Shown piece after piece: positions 1-5,423 of a DNA stretch of 9,054 bases (within the stretch, counting starts at the first letter, position 1; the number at the start of each line of letters is the position of its first letter). Source of the stretch: an uncultured Lachnobacterium sp. (GTDB lineage: Bacteria; Bacillota; Clostridia; Lachnospirales; Lachnospiraceae). Where the stretch lies: the NCBI GenBank assembly GCA_900550545.1, contig URSS01000065.1:1-9054 (forward strand), given 5' to 3'. The notes beneath the pieces are model-generated. The model had not been told where the DNA came from. It saw nothing but the letters and a program-made list of their open reading frames with translations, and searched no databases. The position numbers and the translations under genes were made by a program.

Positions 1-5
1 CGAAT

Positions 6-21
6 TGCATGCAAGCATGCA
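6..21. repeat. TGCATGC-AA-GCATGCA near-palindrome
   Basis: Seven-base arms, TGCATGC and GCATGCA, are perfectly complementary and separated by AA. The element lies about 30 bp beyond the stop codon of the BlaR1-like gene, where a terminator or transcript-end hairpin would be expected. No T-run is visible on the minus-strand side before the window ends, so it cannot be called a terminator. Confidence 0.3.
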
Positions 22-51
22 TCGATGATACCTTTTGACCCTTTAATCATT

Positions 52-1722
52 TTATTTGTCGTACTGTACAGTTTTCGCAAAGTCAATTGCATCCTGCTTC
101 GTATAATTTTTTGCATTTAATGCAATCGCATACCCATATGCATCGCCCCTCCTTGCCATCATAATGCACCAATAGCGGCTTACCGGTTCCGCATTTTCTG
201 TACTTTCCAGTTCGCTCCATTCCCTCGCCGTGTACAGATCATGTTCCGTCTGTATCAGATAAGCCGAAGCTGCTAATCCAGACAGTTTTCCCAGCTTTTT
301 TACTACTGTGTGATTCCACATGACGGTGACATCCGAAATCTGATCCCCCTGCCACAAAACACCAAGACTTGCATCATTGTTTTGTGTAGAAAAGCGCATA
401 ACATACCCGGCTGCTTTCCATTCATCCGGCGCATAGCCTCCAACATACGCATCCGGTTTCAACAGGCATCCACCATAAACATCAAGCTCTTCACTATAAC
501 TTTCTAGTGTCAGACCTTTTGGTACCTCAAGCGTAATATCCATCACGGTCTGTCTCTGCGTTACTGTTTCTGTGTCCATTTCTGTGCCTGTTTCTGTGTC
601 TGCTTCTTGGTCTGCTTCTTTGTCTGCATAACTGGTTTTTGTCGAAGTGGTCATGCCACATCCACAGACCGCGATTGCCAAAACAAGTACCAGTGCCGTG
701 ACACACTTACTCTTCTTTGGTTTGCCGCATATACAACGAATTCGTTTTTCCAATTGTGATCTACCCCCCTGCATATTTGTTGCTACTGAGAAAAAGCCCG
801 GTTTATGCTGTAATGCCGCGACAAACAACAGACTTTTCCCGTATGCAATTTTCTGATTTTCCGATAATTGTGCTGCCACAGCCTCATCACATGCGAGTTC
901 ACAATCTTCCCGTGACAACCTTGCTGCCAGCCAGACCAGCGGATGAAACCAGTAGAGTGCGACAAGCAAATTCCGCAAATACGACCACCAGATATCCCCA
1001 TGCCCCTGATGCATTGACTCGTGCAAAACAGCATAATCAACAACCTCATCTTCCGAGAGTATCTGCTCCGGAAGATAAATGTCCAACTTTATTCCACGCG
1101 AACGAAACAAAAACGGACTTCCCTTCCACGGTATTGCATAACAGATCCGTCTGCTGCCTTTTTCCATTGTGCATTGTACGGATACACAACTTCTTTCTTC
1201 CAACAGATATTTCCGGAATTTTCTTTCCTGCACAAACTGTCTGACCACGATAAGCAAGAAGCCCAAAAGCCAGACCTCATATAACCCATAGGTTTTCACA
1301 TAATCCTTCCATGACCGTACCTCTGCCTCCTTTAATCGTGCAGGATCTGTCTGATTTCTTTCATCGACCGCATCCCCTTGTTGTGAAAGTTTATTCTGCG
1401 CTGTTTTCCTCGTGGATAAAGATGTCTTTTTTACTGCGTTATATTCTTTTTCTGATTTGTTATCCACAACTTTCTGATTTTTCTGCACAAGATCCACAAG
1501 ATTCATTACACTGAATCTGCTTTGCTGTCGAAAAAGTTCTCTTCCTGCTACCGTCTTATAAACTATCTGTGGAAATGGCAAAAGCAGGCTGATCGCCACA
1601 AACAGCCACAGTGCATAAACGCCAATACTTCCCACAAATCTGCGCAGCCCTTTCCTTACAAATAAAAGAAGCAAGATCAGCAAAGAAGAAACCAGAACTG
1701 CTGCTAACACATACTTTCCCAT
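52..1722 (-). CDS. BlaR1/MecR1-type M56 family membrane metalloprotease-sensor with a non-penicillin-binding C-terminal domain
   Basis: A 556-residue integral membrane protein of the BlaR1 (peptidase family M56) class. These proteins sense a signal outside the cell and activate a cytoplasmic zinc protease domain that inactivates the partner BlaI repressor. Four hydrophobic segments are visible, near residues 3-22, 34-54, 148-163 and 338-356, as in the BlaR1 topology. The zinc motif HESMH is at 234-238, and a downstream CELACDE segment (274-280) supplies the expected glutamate ligand. After the last helix there is an acidic low-complexity linker (about 365-390) and then a domain of about 165 residues. 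That domain has no SxxK/KTG penicillin-binding motifs and is shorter than the roughly 250-residue sensor of true BlaR1. A CGCG cluster at 353-356 resembles a weak lipobox. The ATG lies 4 bp after the blaI stop, and its AAAGGA site overlaps that stop, so translation is probably coupled. The family assignment is strong; the ligand is unknown. Confidence 0.88.
   Translation of the reverse strand: MGKYVLAAVLVSSLLILLLLFVRKGLRRFVGSIGVYALWLFVAISLLLPFPQIVYKTVAGRELFRQQSRFSVMNLVDLVQKNQKVVDNKSEKEYNAVKKTSLSTRKTAQNKLSQQGDAVDERNQTDPARLKEAEVRSWKDYVKTYGLYEVWLLGFLLIVVRQFVQERKFRKYLLEERSCVSVQCTMEKGSRRICYAIPWKGSPFLFRSRGIKLDIYLPEQILSEDEVVDYAVLHESMHQGHGDIWWSYLRNLLVALYWFHPLVWLAARLSREDCELACDEAVAAQLSENQKIAYGKSLLFVAALQHKPGFFSVATNMQGGRSQLEKRIRCICGKPKKSKCVTALVLVLAIAVCGCGMTTSTKTSYADKEADQEADTETGTEMDTETVTQRQTVMDITLEVPKGLTLESYSEELDVYGGCLLKPDAYVGGYAPDEWKAAGYVMRFSTQNNDASLGVLWQGDQISDVTVMWNHTVVKKLGKLSGLAASAYLIQTEHDLYTAREWSELESTENAEPVSRYWCIMMARRGDAYGYAIALNAKNYTKQDAIDFAKTVQYDK
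566..625. repeat. 12-bp in-frame minisatellite inside the blaR1-like gene
   Basis: Five consecutive 12-base units (for example GTTTCTGTGTCC, ATTTCTGTGCCT, GTTTCTGTGTCT) encode a four-residue acidic/Thr repeat of ADxE/DTET type in the linker between the last membrane helix and the C-terminal domain. The period is a multiple of three, so gain or loss of units would change linker length without a frameshift. Confidence 0.75.
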
Positions 1723-1726
1723 ATAT

Positions 1727-2107
1727 TTATCCTTTCTCTTCTGTATCCTCCAAAAGCTGCCGCAATTGTTTTAGATCCTGCTCGCTGAGCTGCTCCTGCT
1801 TTACCATTGTCGTGAGCATCTCTCCAAAACTTCCCCGATATACTCTGTCCAAAAAACTCTTTGTTTCCTGCTGCACAAAATCCGCCTGTTTTCCGACTGG
1901 ATAATAATGCTTTGTGCGTCCGATTGTTTCGTATGCGACGACCCCTTTTGCTTCCATGCGCTTTAACATAACAATCAATGTATGCTTGTCCCAGTCCGTC
2001 TCCCCTGCAAAATCCTCAACCATCTCCATGATTGTGCGGTTTTTCTTCTCCCAGAGCAGGTTCATAATTCTCCATTCGCCCTGTGAAAGCGCGGTTTTTT
2101 CTTCCAT
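1727..2107 (-). CDS. blaI: BlaI/MecI/CopY-family transcriptional repressor
   Basis: A 126-residue repressor of the BlaI/MecI family. A winged helix-turn-helix occupies about residues 8-75 (starting GEWRIMNLLWE, recognition region around KHTLIVMLKRMEAKG), and a C-terminal dimerisation helix region spans about 76-122. The length and the C-terminal pattern VYRGSF...VKQEQLSEQDLKQLRQLL match MecI/BlaI closely. In this family the dimer binds an operator over its own promoter and is inactivated by the membrane protease encoded next to it, here the BlaR1-like gene that starts 4 bp downstream. At the position aligned by eye with the staphylococcal MecI Asn101-Phe102 cleavage site the sequence is Thr100-Met101. 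The start is ATG at 2107, preceded by GAGGGG and an AAAGGA. The gene is autoregulated in all likelihood, because two dyads flank its promoter. The symbol denotes the family; control of a beta-lactamase is not implied. Confidence 0.92.
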   Translation of the reverse strand: MEEKTALSQGEWRIMNLLWEKKNRTIMEMVEDFAGETDWDKHTLIVMLKRMEAKGVVAYETIGRTKHYYPVGKQADFVQQETKSFLDRVYRGSFGEMLTTMVKQEQLSEQDLKQLRQLLEDTEEKG

Positions 2108-2139
2108 AATGCCCCTCTTTTCCTTTCATCTTCCTGTTT

Positions 2140-2157
2140 GGTAATCTTTTGTTTACC
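2140..2157. promoter_or_regulatory. Candidate BlaI operator, promoter-distal copy
   Basis: Read on the minus strand this is GGTAAACAAAAGATTACC, an imperfect 18-bp dyad with GGTAA/TTACC ends. It lies just downstream of the -10 hexamer, around the expected transcription start. It matches the ends and central AC/GT pattern of the second copy at 2173-2190, whose centre is 33 bp away, about three helical turns. Confidence 0.6.
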
Positions 2158-2159
2158 TC

Positions 2160-2188
2160 ATTGTAGCATTTAGGTAAACATATGTCAA
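2160..2188 (-). promoter_or_regulatory. Sigma-A promoter of the blaI-blaR1-like operon
   Basis: On the minus strand a perfect -35 TTGACA (2183-2188) is followed by a 17-bp spacer and the -10 TACAAT (2160-2165). This predicts a start near 2152 and a leader of about 45 nt before the blaI ATG at 2107. The promoter sits between, and partly inside, the two 18-bp dyads, which fits repression by BlaI. Confidence 0.85.
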
Positions 2189-2190
2189 CC
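2173..2190. promoter_or_regulatory. Candidate BlaI operator overlapping the -35 box
   Basis: The minus strand reads GGTTGACATATGTTTACC, a dyad with GGT...ACC ends around a perfect ACATATGT core. It contains the whole -35 hexamer, so a bound repressor would block RNA polymerase. It pairs with the similar site at 2140-2157. A perfect 8-bp inverted repeat, GTTTACCT (2151-2158) and AGGTAAAC (2172-2179), formed by the inner halves of the two operators, brackets the -10 box. Confidence 0.65.
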
Positions 2191-2586
2191 TTTTGTTTTT
2201 GCAACTATATGGTATCCTTTCTTCCAACACCAGAAAATCTTGCAATCCGCATTATCATGGTGCTCGCCAGCACTGTATTTGTGGCATTTGGTATCTTTTT
2301 GTATTTGCCGGCAGATCTGCCTACCGCCTACCATGTATTCGTCAGTGCAGATGCTACCGCCGAAACAGCCAGAGTCTCAGCGCGTGACAACATTTCTCCA
2401 GAAGCAGCTGCCGCAAAAGTAAAAAAAGCGAACCACGAACGTGCGGTTCACTGCAAACATTTTACAAAAACAGACTGGGGTAATGTAAAAAATTACGATC
2501 TGTGTATCAAATCCGATGACTTTGGTGTAGCGGAAACTGCGCAAATTATCGGAGACCTGTTTCAGAAGAAAATGGGCCTTTCATAG
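2182..2586 (+). pseudogene. Doubly truncated remnant of a YczE-type membrane protein/cytidylate kinase-like fusion gene
   Basis: The open frame encodes 134 residues that I read as two fragments of one larger gene. Residues about 10-46 (ENLAIRIIMVL...FLYLPADL) resemble an internal membrane helix of YczE/DUF6198-type proteins. From about 48 to the end (AYHVFVSADATAETARV...WGNVKNYDLCI) it resembles the C-terminal 85 or so residues of the cytidylate kinase-like domain that follows that membrane part in clostridial fusion proteins. The rest of the membrane domain and the kinase N-terminus with its P-loop are missing, and the two pieces meet in frame near LPADLPTAYHVF (about 2310-2345). The apparent ATG lies inside the -35 region of the divergent blaI promoter, so it is unlikely to be the original start. 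It is the only coding trace on this strand. I infer a relic with no kinase activity; the family reading is from memory of such fusions. Confidence 0.7.
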
Positions 2587-2590
2587 TCGT

Positions 2591-2980
2591 GGTCCGCAAC
2601 CACCTTGCGCCATTTGGATATATACATAAAAATTTATTATTATGTCCTCATCATTTTCACTTTTTGGACATATATAATTTTCCTTATTAATAATGTCCTT
2701 GGTTTTTTCTTATATTGGACATATGCGTCGAATTTCTATAATTTTGTCCAAAAAAATGCCAGTTTAAATGACATTTTTCACCGTATATTCCGCATATGTC
2801 CAATCTCTCTTTTTTTTTGGATATTACATTTCTGTTTTTTCACATATGTCCATTTACTTCATTTTTTCCGGACATTATACTTCTTTTTTTCACACTATGT
2901 CCATCCACTTCATTTTTCCAGACATTATACTTCTTTTTTTCACACTATGTCCACTCACTTCATTTTTCCAGACATTAAAC
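2591..2980. repeat. Array of about eight 50-52 bp inverted-repeat modules (TATGTCC / GGACATA)
   Basis: GTCC arms begin at 2592 (weak), 2644, 2695, 2746, 2798, 2848, 2899 and 2949. Opposing GGAC-type arms begin near 2616, 2666, 2717, 2769 (degenerate), 2819, 2870, 2920 and 2970. Both series keep a 50-52 bp period. The best modules pair TATGTCCA with TGGACATA across about 15-17 T-rich bases. The last two units, 2881-2930 and 2931-2980, agree at 47 of 50 positions. Many half-units also carry ACTTC followed by a T-run, so the motif alternates strand roughly every 25 bp. There is no credible gene here. The array fills the gap between the kinase-fusion remnant and the anti-sigma gene. It could be a protein-binding array, a mobile-element scar or an expanded terminator-like repeat; the sequence does not decide. 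Confidence 0.85.
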
Positions 2981-2992
2981 ACTACTCTTGAA

Positions 2993-3085
2993 CGTCAGCC
3001 CATTTGCTTTCAGCAAATGGGCTGATGATTGTAATGCATCAAAGATGCATTGCCCCTACACATCAAGTTTTCATAGAAAACCTGA
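2993..3085. repeat. Three consecutive short-loop hairpins
   Basis: Hairpin 1 pairs TCAGCCCATTTGCT (2995-3008) perfectly with 3012-3025 across a TTC loop, extendable outward to 2993/3027 through one G-U pair. Hairpin 2 pairs GTAATGCATC (3031-3040) with GATGCATTGC (3044-3053) across AAA. Hairpin 3 pairs GTTTTC (3067-3072) with GAAAAC (3076-3081) across ATA, with an outer TCA/TGA pairing after one mismatch. All loops are three bases. The block begins 3 bp beyond the anti-sigma stop codon and ends where the inverted-repeat array begins. It may protect or end the sigma/anti-sigma transcript, but no T-run follows any stem on either strand, so it is not an ordinary intrinsic terminator. A miniature mobile or interspersed repeat is the main alternative. 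Confidence 0.75.
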
Positions 3086-3087
3086 CA

Positions 3088-4029
3088 CTATCTCAACTGT
3101 AACTTCACGAATGCCTGCTTCTGTGAAGTATCCTCCGGACTTTCGACCGGCTGATCCGTCTGTTCACCCATCTCTTCATAGGTCATAACAGCTCCGCCAA
3201 TCCCTATCTCCTGCTCCTGCGTAGTACCATCTGTAAAAGTTACCGTACAAATGATTATCGTATTTCCAAAAATTTTATCATACATGTCAGCTGTTTTCTG
3301 CGGATCTGAACTTGCATTCAAAGCCGCAATATCTTTCTCCGACAAAACCGGATTTCCGCAGATATTGATGACTGTGTTATCACTTGTCTGCTTATCATAT
3401 GCAACAGTATAGGAAAAAAGCGTCCTCTGGTTTATCTCTGCTTCGGCTTCGCTGTCTGCCGCTTTTTCTTCACCGATACTGTAAAGCGTAAGTACTTTTC
3501 TCTCCTCTGTTTCTTCGATCGTGGCAAACGATGAAGGGGCATCTTTGTATTCTTTTGCGTCAACAATCATATCATCTTCTTTTCCAGTATCGACCACTTC
3601 AAAAAAACCATTTTCGATGCTATACGTTACATTCTTAATATTGTCTCCTTTTACGGAAAGAGGCATCTCCATGATAAATCCGACACGCCCCTCATTGTCA
3701 CCATACATAAAACCAAATGTATCACTTACGGATTCTTTGATATAAGCCGGGTTATCCTTTGTAATCTCTGCCGCCTGTGCACAGATTACAAAAGGATTAT
3801 CCTCTACTGTCACATCCTTCTGGTTTGTCTGTGATGTATGAGTCATAAAATGACCAACCGTCGCATTTCCCACAATAAGAAGTGCTGCACATGCTACCAC
3901 AGAGACTCCAATCTTTACAATTCTGTTCATATAATAGTTCCTCCTTGCCTTTTTGACTACTATCTCTACGTCTGAAATTTCCGGTGCAAGGGCCTGATTT
4001 AAAATTTGATCCAGTCTTTTATCCGTCAT
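3088..4029 (-). CDS. Membrane-bound anti-sigma factor (predicted), partner of the adjacent ECF sigma factor
   Basis: A 313-residue single-pass membrane protein. A short basic cytoplasmic N-terminus (residues 1-36) is followed by one helix at about 37-58 (IVKIGVSVVACAALLIVG) and a predominantly polar extracytoplasmic domain of about 255 residues. This is the layout of clostridial anti-sigma factors, in which the N-terminal segment holds the sigma factor and the outer domain responds to a signal. I choose ATG at 4029 over the TTG two codons upstream, because GGAGG lies 9 bp before the ATG but only 3 bp before the TTG. With this start it overlaps the sigma gene by 11 bp, so the two are probably translationally coupled. 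No zinc-finger anti-sigma motif (HxxxCxxC) is visible, and I cannot name the outer domain with confidence. The role rests on gene order and topology. Confidence 0.72.
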   Translation of the reverse strand: MTDKRLDQILNQALAPEISDVEIVVKKARRNYYMNRIVKIGVSVVACAALLIVGNATVGHFMTHTSQTNQKDVTVEDNPFVICAQAAEITKDNPAYIKESVSDTFGFMYGDNEGRVGFIMEMPLSVKGDNIKNVTYSIENGFFEVVDTGKEDDMIVDAKEYKDAPSSFATIEETEERKVLTLYSIGEEKAADSEAEAEINQRTLFSYTVAYDKQTSDNTVINICGNPVLSEKDIAALNASSDPQKTADMYDKIFGNTIIICTVTFTDGTTQEQEIGIGGAVMTYEEMGEQTDQPVESPEDTSQKQAFVKLQLR

Positions 4030-4558
4030 ATCCAATTGCCTCCAATTGTTCTTTTAACAATGCTTTTGCTTTGCGTATCCGCGTCTTTACTTTGCTTAGG
4101 GGAAGTTGCAGGCATTCTGCAATCTCCTGCATCTTCATTCCGGCAGAATAACTCAGATATATTGGCACTCTGTACTTTTCCGGCAGCTTCGCCACTATAC
4201 TCTGAATTTCCTCGATTTCTGCCTGATTTAGCATCTGCTGCTCAGGCGATTTTTCATCCTCATCCGCCTGCAGCTGCCCGCCCTGTTCCACATGTTCTTC
4301 CAGACTGCTCATTGGAAGAATCCGGTTACGAACTGCATATTTTTTCTTTTTGTTCTTCCACAACAGGATTGCCGTATACAACGCATAACTTTTTATATTT
4401 CGTTCTATACTTAATTTATTCCGCTTTTCCAGCAACGTCAGCATTGTATCCTGATACAGTTCGTTTCCGCTCTCTGTATCGCCGGCATTCATCCTGCAGA
4501 ACCGCAGAATGTCTTTTCCATCCTTTATGACAAACTGCTCAAATTCTTGCTTATTCAT
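4019..4558 (-). CDS. ECF-type sigma-70 family RNA polymerase sigma factor
   Basis: A 179-residue extracytoplasmic-function sigma factor, which directs RNA polymerase to a small regulon. Region 2 spans about 8-78, with the core-binding NELYQD at 32-37, KSYAL at 56-60 and LWKN at 66-69. An acidic linker of about 35 residues follows. Region 4 is at about 115-172, with the helix-turn-helix MKMQEIAECLQLPLSKVKTR, which recognises the -35 element. The start is ATG at 4558 with AAGGA 6 bp upstream. It overlaps the downstream anti-sigma gene. It aligns without gaps through region 2 with the second sigma factor at 7235-7753, so the two are paralogs. A block 39-69 bp upstream of its start resembles one before that gene. 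Confidence 0.93.
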   Translation of the reverse strand: MNKQEFEQFVIKDGKDILRFCRMNAGDTESGNELYQDTMLTLLEKRNKLSIERNIKSYALYTAILLWKNKKKKYAVRNRILPMSSLEEHVEQGGQLQADEDEKSPEQQMLNQAEIEEIQSIVAKLPEKYRVPIYLSYSAGMKMQEIAECLQLPLSKVKTRIRKAKALLKEQLEAIGYDG

Positions 4559-4571
4559 CCATTGTCCTTTT

Positions 4572-4601
4572 CTTAAATCGATTTAAGGGGTTTTGCCCTT
4601 A
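4572..4601. promoter_or_regulatory. 16-bp palindrome and overlapping hairpin in the leader of the 4019-4558 sigma gene
   Basis: CTTAAATCGATTTAAG (4572-4587) is a perfect palindrome directly upstream of the AAGGA ribosome binding site. A second stem, TAAGGG (4584-4589) with CCCTTA (4596-4601), shares bases 4584-4587 with it, so the two could not form together in RNA. It could be an operator or a leader switch. Confidence 0.4.
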
Positions 4602-4627
4602 CATAAATATATTGTCTTAACCCGGCA
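4597..4627 (-). promoter_or_regulatory. Candidate shared promoter block upstream of the 4019-4558 sigma gene
   Basis: The minus strand contains TGCC, GTTA, ACAAT, TAT, TG and AAGG in the same order and nearly the same spacing as the block at 7798-7829, which precedes the other sigma gene: 22 identities over 31 bases with a single-base gap. The distance to the start codon is also similar (38 versus 44 nt). A weak TTGCCG-N17-TATGTA can be drawn, but the match to a sigma-A promoter is poor. An ECF-type autoregulated promoter is possible. Confidence 0.4.
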
Positions 4628-4642
4628 AGAAAGTTTTATGTT

Positions 4643-5209
4643 TTATAAAACAATTTGTAAAATAAATGACATGATCACAATCACTGCACATACTGCACCA
4701 GAAATTAGCATCTTCTTTCTAACATCCTTTTTCTCACTTATACGTTTCAACCATCCGGTCGTATAAAGGACATTTGCTATTAGTGTGCCAAGTGTCCAGC
4801 CGTATAAATCCTGCTTCACCATTTCCCAGATTGGAGACACAGCCACACCACAAGTCTCCATAATCATTGCAGTCACCATTGCAATCACACCTGTAATTCC
4901 TATGATCCGTACACGTTTTAAAATCCTTGCATTGTTTGCATCTGCATAATCGGTTACCTTCATTACTGTTTCTTTTAATTCTTCATTCATTTTCTCGCTT
5001 TTCCTTTCTCCATCAATGATTTCCCGGATATCTACTTCATAAAAATCTGCCAGTTCCAAAAGCACACTGATATCCGGCATGTTGCTTCCCGTCTCCCAAC
5101 GCGACACCGTCCGGCTTGAAACGTTAAAACGTTCTGCAAGCTGCTCCTGTGTGAGCTGTTTTTCGCTGCGCAATATTTTAAAAAAATATCCCGTCTTTTT
5201 CTGATCCAT
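4643..5209 (-). CDS. XRE-family transcriptional regulator with a three-helix membrane tail
   Basis: A 188-residue protein. Residues about 7-62 form a Cro/CI-type helix-turn-helix (LTQEQLAERFNVSSRTVSRW with ETGSNMPDISVLLELADFY), which binds operator DNA. The C-terminal half has three hydrophobic segments, about 100-122, 137-154 and 166-187, that would anchor it in the membrane. The frame stays open 20 codons further upstream, but ATG at 5209 is preferred because AAAGGAG lies 10 bp before it and the helix-turn-helix begins right after it. Such membrane-tailed XRE regulators are common in Clostridia and Bacilli; their ligands are mostly unknown. It lies 84 bp upstream of the sigma/anti-sigma pair on the same strand with no clear terminator between, so it may be co-transcribed with that pair or control it. 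Confidence 0.85.
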   Translation of the reverse strand: MDQKKTGYFFKILRSEKQLTQEQLAERFNVSSRTVSRWETGSNMPDISVLLELADFYEVDIREIIDGERKSEKMNEELKETVMKVTDYADANNARILKRVRIIGITGVIAMVTAMIMETCGVAVSPIWEMVKQDLYGWTLGTLIANVLYTTGWLKRISEKKDVRKKMLISGAVCAVIVIMSFILQIVL

Positions 5210-5262
5210 AAATAATTTTCTCCTTTCATCGACAACCATACACTTGCAATCCAATGTAAACC

Positions 5263-5286
5263 ACGACATAAAGCGAGAACTGTCGT
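5263..5286. promoter_or_regulatory. Candidate operator upstream of the XRE gene
   Basis: ACGACA (5263-5268) and TGTCGT (5281-5286) are a perfect 6-bp inverted repeat separated by 12 bases, 54 bp upstream of the XRE start. The spacing and place would suit autoregulation by an XRE dimer. No convincing -35/-10 pair was found around it. Confidence 0.3.
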
Positions 5287-5334
5287 ATTTTCCACACTAG
5301 ACATATGATGCCTGGCATTTTTTCCTATACAGTG

Positions 5335-5373
5335 AAAAAGAGCTGACACACAATTTATTTTGTGCACAGCTCT
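5335..5373 (-). terminator. Intrinsic terminator downstream of the 5424-6014 gene
   Basis: On the minus strand AGAGCTG pairs with CAGCTCT (5367-5373 with 5339-5345). An inner CACAA/TTGTG stem follows across a small internal loop, and the outer stem runs straight into TTTTTC. It lies about 50 bp beyond the stop codon and would separate this transcript from the XRE gene. Confidence 0.85.
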
Positions 5374-5423
5374 GCATTCACATTATTTATATTCCCTTAT
5401 CCGAACGTCAGCCTATATCCGAT

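Noticed and set aside
717..1244. Plus-strand open frame of 175 codons opposite the blaR1-like gene
   Set aside because: It lies wholly antisense to a well-supported coding sequence and shows no recognisable protein pattern.
52..2107. Beta-lactam resistance operon
   Set aside because: Only the regulator/protease core fits. The sensor lacks penicillin-binding motifs and no beta-lactamase or PBP gene is present, so a resistance role is not supported.
2182..2586. Functional cytidylate kinase
   Set aside because: The P-loop and the N-terminal two-thirds of the kinase domain are absent, and the apparent start lies inside the divergent promoter.
2591..2980. CRISPR array
   Set aside because: The units are themselves inverted repeats with similar spacers, there are no unique spacers between identical repeats, and no cas genes are nearby.
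2605..2991. Plus-strand open frame of 128 codons, rich in Phe, Tyr, His and Ser
   Set aside because: It is open because the T-rich repeat array lacks stops and has a period near 51 bp. It has no ribosome binding site and its composition follows the DNA repeat, so it is not credible as a gene.
2993..3085. Ordinary Rho-independent terminator for the anti-sigma gene
   Set aside because: The stems are strong, but no T-run follows any of them on either strand.
2591..3085. Type III toxin-antitoxin RNA repeats
   Set aside because: The tandem repeats suggested it, but no ToxN/AbiQ-like endoribonuclease gene flanks the array.
4006..4530. Plus-strand open frame of 174 codons opposite the sigma factor gene
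   Set aside because: It is an antisense shadow of the sigma-70 gene, which has clear region 2 and region 4 motifs.
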